This document shows, piece after piece, positions 1-7,792 of a DNA stretch of 64,000 bases. Position 1 is the stretch's first letter. Each line of letters begins with the position of its first letter. A program made the position numbers and the translations under genes. Under the pieces are notes generated by a model. That model was not told where the DNA came from and did no database searches. It was given only the letters and a program-made list of their open reading frames with translations. Where the stretch lies: positions 62,001-126,000 of the forward strand of contig NZ_CP053828.1 of NCBI RefSeq assembly GCF_013372165.1, read 5' to 3'. This DNA comes from Campylobacter hyointestinalis subsp. lawsonii. Its GTDB lineage: Bacteria; Campylobacterota; Campylobacteria; Campylobacterales; Campylobacteraceae.

Positions 1-1
1 G

Positions 2-982
2 CTATTAAATATTTTGTATTTTTCTTTTGACTATGATACTATTTATAATGAAGCAAAAAATAATATAAATTCTATCCTAGGAGAGATAGGGATTAAAAAA
101 TACAAAACAATTAAAAATTACGACAGCTATTATAGCGATAATTTAGTTATATTTTTTATCGGAAGTAAAGCTATTAAATTAGAAGCACTAGATGATATAA
201 AATCTAGAAATTTATTAGATGAGAATAGCGATCTAATAATACCCCCTAATAATTATATATGGGGGGGGGGTAGCTATAATATGAGCGTAGAGGGATATTA
301 TTATTTAGTAGATTTTAATAGAGGTATTAGCAGAAATTTTATTGTCTATAATGGTGATGTAAAAGCTTTATTATCGGCATTATCTTATCTCCATGTGCAC
401 GGAAATTTAGATGACAAACTATCAAAAACAGATATGTTAAAAAAAATGACTACTAAAAAAATATCTTTAACTTGTGGCAATATTTCTATGTTGGTATTGA
501 ATATCTTAAAAGAGTACAATGTAGAAAGTCGACTAGTATCATTTTTGACAATGGATAAATGGAATTCGTATGATAATGGACATACATTGATTGAAGTAAA
601 AATTGATGGTAAATGGGTGCTATTAGACATAGATAACAATAGATATTTTAAACTAGACAATAAAAATATGAATCTATTGGATTTTTTTAATGATCTAGAC
701 TGGAATGATATTGTATTTTCACAACTATCAGAAGATGAAAATTTAGATTCTCAAAATTTTACTTCTAATTCTATAAGCTACCATGGTTTTGCAGATTATA
801 TTTATAGTGATATTAGAAAGTGGTATAAACGTGTAATGCAAATTCCAATGATATTCGAAAACGATATTCGTTATGTTGGATTAAAAGATGAAAATAATCG
901 AGATAGAGTTTTAGAATACTATCCAAATGCAAAAATTTTGACACAACAAGAATTTAGAAAAAAATTTTACGGAGATTTATGA
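2..982 (+). CDS. Transglutaminase-like protein, 5' end probably outside the window
   Basis: The frame is open from base 2, and the first possible internal start is TTG at 14 (322 aa), so the true start may lie upstream. A transglutaminase-like catalytic core is visible: Cys154 in SLTCGN, His190 in NGHTLIEV and Asp205 in WVLLDID (numbered from the TTG), in the usual Cys-His-Asp order and spacing. The first 150 residues are unrecognised. A G10 tract at 261-270 encodes Trp-Gly-Gly-Gly. One G fewer gives a stop seven codons later and one more gives an immediate TAG, so G10 is the only neighbouring length that reads through. It overlaps the aminotransferase start by 4 nt (ATGA), so it belongs to the glycan operon. 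Substrate unknown; transfer or hydrolysis of an amide on a glycan or peptide is only an inference. Confidence 0.75.
   Translation, partial: LLNILYFSFDYDTIYNEAKNNINSILGEIGIKKYKTIKNYDSYYSDNLVIFFIGSKAIKLEALDDIKSRNLLDENSDLIIPPNNYIWGGGSYNMSVEGYYYLVDFNRGISRNFIVYNGDVKALLSALSYLHVHGNLDDKLSKTDMLKKMTTKKISLTCGNISMLVLNILKEYNVESRLVSFLTMDKWNSYDNGHTLIEVKIDGKWVLLDIDNNRYFKLDNKNMNLLDFFNDLDWNDIVFSQLSEDENLDSQNFTSNSISYHGFADYIYSDIRKWYKRVMQIPMIFENDIRYVGLKDENNRDRVLEYYPNAKILTQQEFRKKFYGDL
261..270 (+). repeat. G10 homopolymer, phase-variation tract in the transglutaminase-like gene
   Basis: Ten consecutive G in frame (Trp-Gly-Gly-Gly). G9 and G11 both give stops within eight codons. Long G runs in surface genes are classic slipped-strand contingency loci in Campylobacter. 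Confidence 0.85.
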
Positions 983-2166
983 TGAATATTCCTATTACAA
1001 AAACGATATTTACAGATGAAGAAAAAGAAGCCATAGTAAAACCATTAGAAACAGGATGGGTAGTTCAAGGTCCAAATGTAGCTAAATTTCAAGATATGTT
1101 CGCTGAATTTACAAAAAGTAAATTTGCACATGCAACAAGCAATTGCACGACAGCATTACATTTGGGTTTAGAGGCTATGGATATTAAAAGAGGAGATAAG
1201 GTAATAGTTCCTTCTTTTACTTACATAGCTAGTGCAAATGCTGTTGAATATACAGGAGCAGAGGTAATATTTTGCGATATAAATTTAAAAACTTTTAATA
1301 TAGATGAAACAAAACTTGAAAGTATTATAAAGAGTGATTCTGCTATTAAAGCTATAATGCCTGTTAATTTATTTGGCTTATGTGCAAATATGCCATATAT
1401 AATGAATTTAGCGCAAAAATATAATTTAAGGGTTATTGAAGATAGTGCTTGTGGTTTTGATGGCTGGATAGGAGAAAAGCATTCTGGGACTTTTGGGGAT
1501 TGTGGTTGTTTTTCTTTTCACCCTAGAAAATCTATATCTACAGGCGAAGGTGGTATGCTGATCACTAATAATCAAGAAATAGCCAATAAAGTTTCGCAAC
1601 TCAAAGATCATGGTGCTAGCAAAAGCGACTTGCAAAGACACAAAGAAAAAGGCGGATCATTGCTACCTGATTTTACAATGAGGGGTTATAACTATCGTAT
1701 GACTGATATACAAGGTGCATTAGGCGTTTGTCAGATGAATAAAAAAGAGTTTATCATGAATGGTAGAAGAAAGATTGCTACTAAATATGATATGGCTTTA
1801 AAAGATATACCAGAGCTAGTATCACCATTTGTTCCAGATAATTATAAACATGGATACCAATCCTACGTATGCCTATTTACTGCCGGTGAAGATATTTCAA
1901 ATTTAACCAAAGAACAAATAGATAGAATCAATGTAAAGAGAAATAATCTAATGGAGCGTTTAGAATCAAACAACATAGCAACTAGACAAGGAACTCACGC
2001 TATCCATACTTTGACATATTATAAAAATAAAAATGGCTTCAAAGATGATGATTTTTTAATGAGTTATGCAGCAGATAGATTATCAATAGCACTTCCATTG
2101 TATGCTGATATGAGCGATAGCGAATTTGACTATGTAATATCAAACATCAAAGAGGCTCTAAAATAA
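979..2166 (+). CDS. DegT/DnrJ/EryC1/StrS family PLP-dependent sugar aminotransferase
   Basis: This 395-aa fold-type I aminotransferase should make an amino sugar from a nucleotide-linked keto sugar, with PLP on a lysine. Family landmarks are GWVVQGPNVAKFQ at the N-terminus, VPSFTYIASANAVEYTGA (residues 77-94), the PLP-phosphate Asp155 in IEDSACGF, and the Schiff-base lysine K184 in SFHPRKSISTGEGG. The length is normal for the family. Translation can begin at either of two adjacent ATGs (979 or 982). It overlaps the transglutaminase-like gene by 4 nt and is followed after 1 nt by an AsnB homologue. The product may be the amine acylated by the formyl- or acetyltransferases in this locus. The exact sugar cannot be read from sequence. 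Confidence 0.93.
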   Translation: MMNIPITKTIFTDEEKEAIVKPLETGWVVQGPNVAKFQDMFAEFTKSKFAHATSNCTTALHLGLEAMDIKRGDKVIVPSFTYIASANAVEYTGAEVIFCDINLKTFNIDETKLESIIKSDSAIKAIMPVNLFGLCANMPYIMNLAQKYNLRVIEDSACGFDGWIGEKHSGTFGDCGCFSFHPRKSISTGEGGMLITNNQEIANKVSQLKDHGASKSDLQRHKEKGGSLLPDFTMRGYNYRMTDIQGALGVCQMNKKEFIMNGRRKIATKYDMALKDIPELVSPFVPDNYKHGYQSYVCLFTAGEDISNLTKEQIDRINVKRNNLMERLESNNIATRQGTHAIHTLTYYKNKNGFKDDDFLMSYAADRLSIALPLYADMSDSEFDYVISNIKEALK

Positions 2167-2167
2167 T

Positions 2168-4153
2168 ATGTGTGGTATAGTAGGAGCTATATCTCTAAAT
2201 AAAAAAACTATCGATGTCAATTGTATCAAGCCTATGGCCGATAAGATAGCTCATAGAGGCCCTGATGATGCTGGTTATCTATGCTTTCATACTGGTACTA
2301 AACACGAAAATAAGGTATCTTTTTTTTTAAATTTAACAGATGAAAAATTTAAAAATGTAGATGATATGCTTCCTACTATAGAGTCAATCTCAGCTCAAAG
2401 AGAATTACATTTGCATGACTATGATTTATATATGGGTCATAGAAGACTTTCTATACTAGATGTGAGCTGTGATGGGCATCAGCCGATGAGCGATTTATCG
2501 AAAAACATTTGGATAGCCTACAATGGAGAAATATATAATTTTAAAGAGCTTAGAGCAGAGCTTGAGCAACTTGGTCATAGATTTAAAAGTAAAACAGATA
2601 CAGAAGTTATAATATATGCTTATATAGAATGGGGAATTGATTGTATAAAAAAGTTTAACGGAATGTTTGCTTTTTCTTTATATGATAATTTTAATAAAAA
2701 ATTTTACTTGTGTCGCGATAGATATGGCATAAAACCTATTTATTACCACATAACAAAAGATAATACGTTAGTCTATGCAAGTGAAATAAAGTCTATTTTA
2801 GAATATAAGGACTATAAAAGCGAGCTAGACAAAGAAGCTTTGTTGGAATATTTTACTTTTCAAAATATATTTACAAATAAAACACTGCATAAAAATATCA
2901 ATATTTTAGAGGCAGGATGCTATTTTGAAATAAATTTACTATCAAGGGATTTGAAAAAGATTAATTATTGGGATTTTGACTTTTCTGCTTCAGAAAAATT
3001 AAAAGATGAAAGAGAATATATAGAAGAATTAGATAGATTATTTATTCAAGCTGTAAAAAGACAGTTAGTATCAGATGTAGAAATAGGAAGTTACTTGAGC
3101 GGAGGAATGGATAGCGGCTCAATAACTGCTATAGCCTCTAAGTATATACATTGTCTTAAGACTTTTACGGTTGGTTTTGATCTTTCTAGTGCTAGTGGTA
3201 TAGAACTAAGTTTTGATGAAAGAGCCAAGTCAGAATACATGTCTTATAAATTTAAAACCGAACATTATGAAATGGTTTTGAAATCGGGCGATATGGAAAG
3301 GTGTTTGAATGATTTTGCTTACCATATAGAAGAGCCTAGGGTTGGGCAAAGCTATCCAAATTACTATGCTGCAAAACTTGCTAGTAAATTTGTTAAAGTT
3401 GTTCTTAGTGGGGCTGGTGGAGATGAATTGTTTGCTGGATATCCATGGAGATATTATAGGGCTATCAACAATGAGAATTTTGATGACTATATCGATAAAT
3501 ACTATAGCTTTTGGAAGCGCCTTATTCCAAATAAAGATATAAAAGATGTATTTTCTTCAATTTTAGAAGATACAAATGTATGGACAAGGGATATTTTTTC
3601 TAGTATATTTAAAACCCCTCTAAAAGCTCAAAATGTAGAAGACTATATAAATCATTCGTTGTATTTTGAAGCAAAAACATTTTTGCATGGATTATTAATA
3701 GTAGAAGATAAGCTATCTATGGCTCATAGTCTTGAGACAAGAGTTCCATTTTTGGATAATGATTTGGTGGATTTTGCTCAAAAGATACCGGTACAATTTA
3801 AGTTGAAAAATATTAATAATTTAATTAATATAAATGAAAACGATATAGGTAAATTGCAAAAAACAAATGATGGTAAGATGATACTAAGAAAAGCTATGGA
3901 TAGGCATATACCACAAGATATCAATAAGGCTGTTAAACAGGGTTTTAGCTCTCCTGATAGCAGTTGGTTTAAAGGCGATAGTATGGAATTTGTCAAAAAC
4001 AAACTATTAGACGATAAAGCAAACATATATAAGTATATGGATAAAACTTCAACCCAAAAACTCATAAAAGAGCATTTGAATGGTGAGAAAAATCGAAGGC
4101 TATTTATATGGAGTTTGCTGAATTTCGAAGAATGGAACAATATTTATGGATAA
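2168..4153 (+). CDS. Asparagine synthetase B-like glutamine amidotransferase (first of three)
   Basis: A 661-aa two-domain AsnB homologue. Cys2 of MCGIVGAI is the N-terminal glutaminase nucleophile, RGPDDAGY and YNGEIYNF are glutaminase-domain motifs, and the ATP-pyrophosphatase loop SGGMDS is at residues 311-316. It should release ammonia from glutamine and transfer it to an ATP-activated carboxylate. In a sugar locus, AsnB-like proteins (WbpS is the known example) amidate uronic acids, which is the favoured reading. Unusually, about 55 extra residues separate RGPDDAGY from GHRRLSIL compared with the two paralogues here, making it the longest of the three. A T9 run at 2330-2338 lies inside this insert. 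It overlaps the next gene by 8 nt. Confidence 0.9.
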   Translation: MCGIVGAISLNKKTIDVNCIKPMADKIAHRGPDDAGYLCFHTGTKHENKVSFFLNLTDEKFKNVDDMLPTIESISAQRELHLHDYDLYMGHRRLSILDVSCDGHQPMSDLSKNIWIAYNGEIYNFKELRAELEQLGHRFKSKTDTEVIIYAYIEWGIDCIKKFNGMFAFSLYDNFNKKFYLCRDRYGIKPIYYHITKDNTLVYASEIKSILEYKDYKSELDKEALLEYFTFQNIFTNKTLHKNINILEAGCYFEINLLSRDLKKINYWDFDFSASEKLKDEREYIEELDRLFIQAVKRQLVSDVEIGSYLSGGMDSGSITAIASKYIHCLKTFTVGFDLSSASGIELSFDERAKSEYMSYKFKTEHYEMVLKSGDMERCLNDFAYHIEEPRVGQSYPNYYAAKLASKFVKVVLSGAGGDELFAGYPWRYYRAINNENFDDYIDKYYSFWKRLIPNKDIKDVFSSILEDTNVWTRDIFSSIFKTPLKAQNVEDYINHSLYFEAKTFLHGLLIVEDKLSMAHSLETRVPFLDNDLVDFAQKIPVQFKLKNINNLININENDIGKLQKTNDGKMILRKAMDRHIPQDINKAVKQGFSSPDSSWFKGDSMEFVKNKLLDDKANIYKYMDKTSTQKLIKEHLNGEKNRRLFIWSLLNFEEWNNIYG

Positions 4154-5234
4154 TAGTCTATCTTTTGCTTTTTTCGGTGCTACAAATTATAGTAAAGAGC
4201 TTTTGGAATTTTTCATTGAAAGAAATTTAATTCCAAAAGCTATATTTTCTATACCTAAAGAGTTTTATATTTCTTATAGCAAAACAAGAGTGAAAAATAC
4301 GAATTATGCAAATTTAAAAATAATCGCAGATAGATATAATATACCATATTATGAAGTGAATTCAGTAGATGGAAAAAAAATAAAAGATTATGAATTTATT
4401 TTAAAAGATTTTAATCTTGATTTGATTTTAGTTCTTGGTTGGTATTATATGATACCAAAACATATAAGAGATACCGCCAAATATGGCGCTTGGGGAATTC
4501 ACGCTTCTTTACTTCCAAAGTTTGCAGGTGGAGCTCCTTTAAACTGGGCTATTATAAAAGGAGAAAAAAGTACTGGTGTTACACTTTTTCGTATGGAGAA
4601 CGGAGTTGATAATGGAGATATAATATATCAAAAATCTTTTGATATATTATATACAGATAACATCAAAGATGTATATGAAAAAGCAACTTTATGTTCAAAA
4701 GAAATTTTAGAATTAGCATTAAAAAATATAAACAATATACAATTTACACCTCAAGATATGGCTAAAATAGAAATTTATCCACAAAGAAAACCAGAAGATG
4801 GTAAAATCGATTGGAATAAAAATGCCATAGAGATTTATAATTTTATTAGGGCTCAAACTATTCCATATCCATGTGCTTTTTCTTATATAGATAAGATATG
4901 TATTAAAATTATAAATAGCAATATTGTAAATATAGATAGTAGTGACTATGTAAATGGTTCAATAGTAAATATTGATGGGGAGATATTAGTAGCCACAAAT
5001 GATAAATTTTTGGAGTTGGGAGAGATAAATGATGGAAAGCAAAAATACCAATTTAAAGATTATGCAAGAGCTAATAATTTATGGATGGGGGGGGGTATTT
5101 GGAGACAAATAGCTAGCTATTATATTATACTTTATTTTTTATACTTAAAAATTTCGATCTTAAATTTAGCAATTTATTCTATTTTATATAACAATTTTTT
5201 TATTCTATATAGAACCAAAAAGGATATATTATGA
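4146..5234 (+). CDS. Formyltransferase-family protein with phase-variable C-terminus
   Basis: A 362-aa protein resembling methionyl-tRNA formyltransferase and the ArnA formyltransferase domain: LVLGWYYMIPKHI, HASLLPKFAGGAPLNW (120-135), GEKSTGVTLFRM and GVDNGDII (153-160), followed by a C-terminal FMT-like domain (RKPEDGKIDWNK onward). The likely substrate is a sugar amine with N10-formyl-tetrahydrofolate. The usual catalytic Asn two residues before His120 is Gly118 (AWGIH), while the His and the Asp of DNGD remain, so activity is not certain. A G9 tract (5087-5095) near residue 316 reads into about 45 strongly hydrophobic residues and ends with an ATGA overlap to the next gene. G8 or G10 would end the protein within about a dozen residues, after the catalytic part. 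Confidence 0.85.
   Translation: MDNSLSFAFFGATNYSKELLEFFIERNLIPKAIFSIPKEFYISYSKTRVKNTNYANLKIIADRYNIPYYEVNSVDGKKIKDYEFILKDFNLDLILVLGWYYMIPKHIRDTAKYGAWGIHASLLPKFAGGAPLNWAIIKGEKSTGVTLFRMENGVDNGDIIYQKSFDILYTDNIKDVYEKATLCSKEILELALKNINNIQFTPQDMAKIEIYPQRKPEDGKIDWNKNAIEIYNFIRAQTIPYPCAFSYIDKICIKIINSNIVNIDSSDYVNGSIVNIDGEILVATNDKFLELGEINDGKQKYQFKDYARANNLWMGGGIWRQIASYYIILYFLYLKISILNLAIYSILYNNFFILYRTKKDIL
5087..5095 (+). repeat. G9 homopolymer near the 3' end of the formyltransferase gene
   Basis: Nine G. G9 gives a long hydrophobic tail, G8 ends as ...GGVFGDK and G10 ends as ...GGGYLETNS. Length change therefore swaps the C-terminus and should not abolish the enzyme. Confidence 0.8.
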
Positions 5235-6094
5235 ATATTCTTTTAACTGGTTCAAATGGCTTTTTAGGAACATACATTAAAAACAATATAAATCCAAAAT
5301 ATAATGTTTTTTATGGAACTACATCTCGTTTAGATGATAATTATATAAAATTTGATTTGCTTTATAAAAATATTTGCGATTTGCTATTAGATACCAAAAT
5401 AGATTGCATTATTCATAGCGCCTCTATTATTCCAAAAAGCTTTAATGAAGCTTCGTATGATTTATTTTTATCAAATACGGAAATGATGAAAAATTTATAC
5501 GAGTACGCGTATAAAAGCCACTTAAATAAATTTATTTATTTAAGTAGCTTTGGTTCAATGAATGAACCAAAGCTACTAGATATAGGGGATTATTATACTA
5601 TGTCTAAGATTGTCGGCGAACATTTTTGTGCAATGATGACTAAAAATAAAATAAATGCTACATCTTTTAGGATATCAGCTCCTTTTGGGGAATATAACAA
5701 GGCTAGAAGCGTTATAAATATATTTATCGATAAGGCTTTACGAAATGAAGATCTAACACTTTTTGGAAATGGTAAGCGCAGACAAAATTTTACATATGTT
5801 GGAGATATTTTAAATGCTATTGAGCTTGGACTAGAACGTAATATTAATGGCGTATATGAAATAGTATCTAATAAGAGTATTTCAATGCTAGAATTAGCAA
5901 AGATAGTTATTAAGATTACAAATTCAAAATCAAAAATTGTTTTTATCGGCGATGATCCGCAAGAAAATTATAATCCAGTATATAGCTATTGCAAAGCATT
6001 TAATGATTTTGGATATAAGCCAAAATATACCATTGAAGCCGGTCTAAAAAAATATATAGAGTGGTATAAAAATGAAAATAGCATTAATATCTGA
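5231..6094 (+). CDS. NAD(P)-dependent epimerase/dehydratase (extended SDR)
   Basis: A 287-aa Rossmann protein of the extended short-chain dehydrogenase family, acting on nucleotide sugars. The dinucleotide-binding loop TGSNGFLG is at residues 6-13 and the catalytic pair YTMSK is Tyr122/Lys126. The YLSSFGS strand-loop carries the active-site Ser. It is slightly short for the family (usually 300-340), with the substrate-binding C-terminus present. An AAGGA at about 5219 precedes the ATG, which also overlaps the preceding stop as ATGA. The 3' end overlaps the phosphoesterase gene by 23 nt. It could be an epimerase, dehydratase or reductase; sequence alone does not decide. Confidence 0.88.
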   Translation: MNILLTGSNGFLGTYIKNNINPKYNVFYGTTSRLDDNYIKFDLLYKNICDLLLDTKIDCIIHSASIIPKSFNEASYDLFLSNTEMMKNLYEYAYKSHLNKFIYLSSFGSMNEPKLLDIGDYYTMSKIVGEHFCAMMTKNKINATSFRISAPFGEYNKARSVINIFIDKALRNEDLTLFGNGKRRQNFTYVGDILNAIELGLERNINGVYEIVSNKSISMLELAKIVIKITNSKSKIVFIGDDPQENYNPVYSYCKAFNDFGYKPKYTIEAGLKKYIEWYKNENSINI

Positions 6095-6755
6095 CATACA
6101 TTCAAATTTAGATTATTTAATAACAGTGTTAAATAATTTAAATAATAAAGTTGATAAGATTTATTGTTTAGGGGATATTATTGGTTATTATGATAAACCA
6201 AACGAAGTTATAGATATCATAAAACAAAATGATATAACTTGCATTAAAGGTAACCACGAAAAATATATTCTCGGAGAGATTTCATACGATAAAACAAAAG
6301 ATGCTTTGTATAGGTTAGAAGAGCAAAAACATATAATTAGTTCAGAAAATTTACATTATATAAGCAAGCTAGATGAAAAAATAGTATTAAATATAAATAA
6401 TAGAAAAATTTATATGACGCATTCTTTGCCAATGGATTGCGAAACATATTTATACAATATGGAGCAGTTTAATTTTTCATTGTTGGATAAATATGATTAT
6501 TATTTTTTTGGGCATACTCATATACCTATTATTTTTTATAAATTCGGCACATGTATTGTTAATCCTGGTTCAGTAGGCCAACCAAGAGATTATACGCAAA
6601 AATCATCTTATGCAATAGTTGATTTTGATTTAGATCAAGTAGTTATTAAAAAAATAAAACAAAATATCGACGGTTTAATTAATAGGCTAAATAATAAGCA
6701 TTATTCGAATGCTGTAATAGAAATTTTAAAAAGGGTAAAAAATGGAAAAAATTAA
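6072..6755 (+). CDS. Calcineurin-like metallophosphoesterase (YfcE/MJ0936 type)
   Basis: A 227-aa dimetal phosphoesterase with all hallmark motifs: SDIH (Asp8, His10), LGDIIG (Asp35), KGNHE (Asn61, His62), MTHS and GHTHIP, then the NPGSVGQPRD motif typical of the YfcE subgroup. It should hydrolyse a phosphate mono- or diester in the cytoplasm. It sits between an SDR enzyme and an ATP-grasp protein, overlapping both (23 and 14 nt). It is therefore probably translated with them and acts on a phosphorylated precursor in the same branch. The substrate is not predictable. Confidence 0.9.
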   Translation: MKIALISDIHSNLDYLITVLNNLNNKVDKIYCLGDIIGYYDKPNEVIDIIKQNDITCIKGNHEKYILGEISYDKTKDALYRLEEQKHIISSENLHYISKLDEKIVLNINNRKIYMTHSLPMDCETYLYNMEQFNFSLLDKYDYYFFGHTHIPIIFYKFGTCIVNPGSVGQPRDYTQKSSYAIVDFDLDQVVIKKIKQNIDGLINRLNNKHYSNAVIEILKRVKNGKN

Positions 6756-7767
6756 TGTTTTAGTATCTGGAATAGGAGGCGGAAGTCATGGCGAACAGAT
6801 TATAAAAGCTTTAAAACTTGCTAAACAGATTGATTTAAGAATAATCGGTACAGATATAATGCAAGATACTACCGGAAAAAGATTAGTGGATATATTTTAT
6901 AAGATGCCATATACTTATATGCCAGAGTACAAAACAGAGATTGCTAAGATAATAAAAAAGCATGATATAAAATTTATGTTTCACGGCTCTGAGACTGAAT
7001 TGAAATTTATGTCTGAAAATAGAGATTTTTTAAAGGAATTATCTGTTATGCATCCTTTAAATTCAGATGAGGTTATAAAGCTTTGTATGAATAAATATGA
7101 AACTTTTAAAAAGCTTGAGCAATTAGGCGTTAAAGTAGGAAAATACAAAAAAATAAATTCTATTGATGATATACGTGATATAGATTTTTTTCCTTTAGTG
7201 CTTAAGCCAAGCACCGGTTCTGGTGGCTCTGCTTATGTGAATATATGCTTTGATAAAGAGGATTTGGAATTGGCTGCTACATATATGCTTAAATACAATA
7301 TAGATATTATTGCTCAAGAATATCTATATAGCGATGATGAATATACAGTAGGCGTATCGTCTAATGATAGCGGAAAAATAATAGGAAGTATATGTATAAA
7401 AAGAATGCTAAATAATTCTCTAACTACTAGAATTAAAATCAATAAAAACAATAAAAAATATATCATATCTACTGGGATTTCTCAAGGTATGATAGTAAGC
7501 GATAAAAATATTTTAGCTCAAGCAGAAAATATATCCACTAAATTAAATTCCGTAGGGCCACTAAATTTGCAATGCAGAGTAATAGATGGAATTTTGTATC
7601 CTTTTGAGATAAATCCTAGGCTTTCTGGCACCACTTCTTTGCGGGCTTTGGCAGGTTATAATGAGCCAGAAGCTATGATACTTGATAGGTTATTTAAACA
7701 AAGCATAAATTTAACAACATATAAAAAAATGACAATTTTAAGAACAATTGAAGAGATTGTGGTTTGA
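6742..7767 (+). CDS. ATP-grasp ligase (carbamoyl-phosphate synthase large-subunit-like fold)
   Basis: A 341-aa ATP-grasp protein. It has an N-terminal Rossmann-like pre-ATP-grasp domain with a Gly-rich start (VSGIGGGSHG, residues 8-17), an ATP-binding segment PLVLKPSTGSGGSAYV, and the Mg2+-binding FEINPRLSGTTSLRA near the C-terminus. ATP-grasp enzymes join a carboxylate to an amine or thiol through an acyl phosphate. In a glycan locus this could attach an amino acid or carboxylate to an amino sugar, which is inference. It overlaps the phosphoesterase by 14 nt. The neighbouring phosphoesterase/ATP-grasp pair is not a pathway I recognise. Confidence 0.85.
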   Translation: MEKINVLVSGIGGGSHGEQIIKALKLAKQIDLRIIGTDIMQDTTGKRLVDIFYKMPYTYMPEYKTEIAKIIKKHDIKFMFHGSETELKFMSENRDFLKELSVMHPLNSDEVIKLCMNKYETFKKLEQLGVKVGKYKKINSIDDIRDIDFFPLVLKPSTGSGGSAYVNICFDKEDLELAATYMLKYNIDIIAQEYLYSDDEYTVGVSSNDSGKIIGSICIKRMLNNSLTTRIKINKNNKKYIISTGISQGMIVSDKNILAQAENISTKLNSVGPLNLQCRVIDGILYPFEINPRLSGTTSLRALAGYNEPEAMILDRLFKQSINLTTYKKMTILRTIEEIVV

Positions 7768-7792
7768 TCAAATAAATTTCTAAAGGATTAAC

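Noticed and set aside
2330-2338. T9 run in the first AsnB gene
   Set aside because: In frame and of a length common by chance in AT-rich DNA; T runs are less used for phase variation in Campylobacter than G runs.
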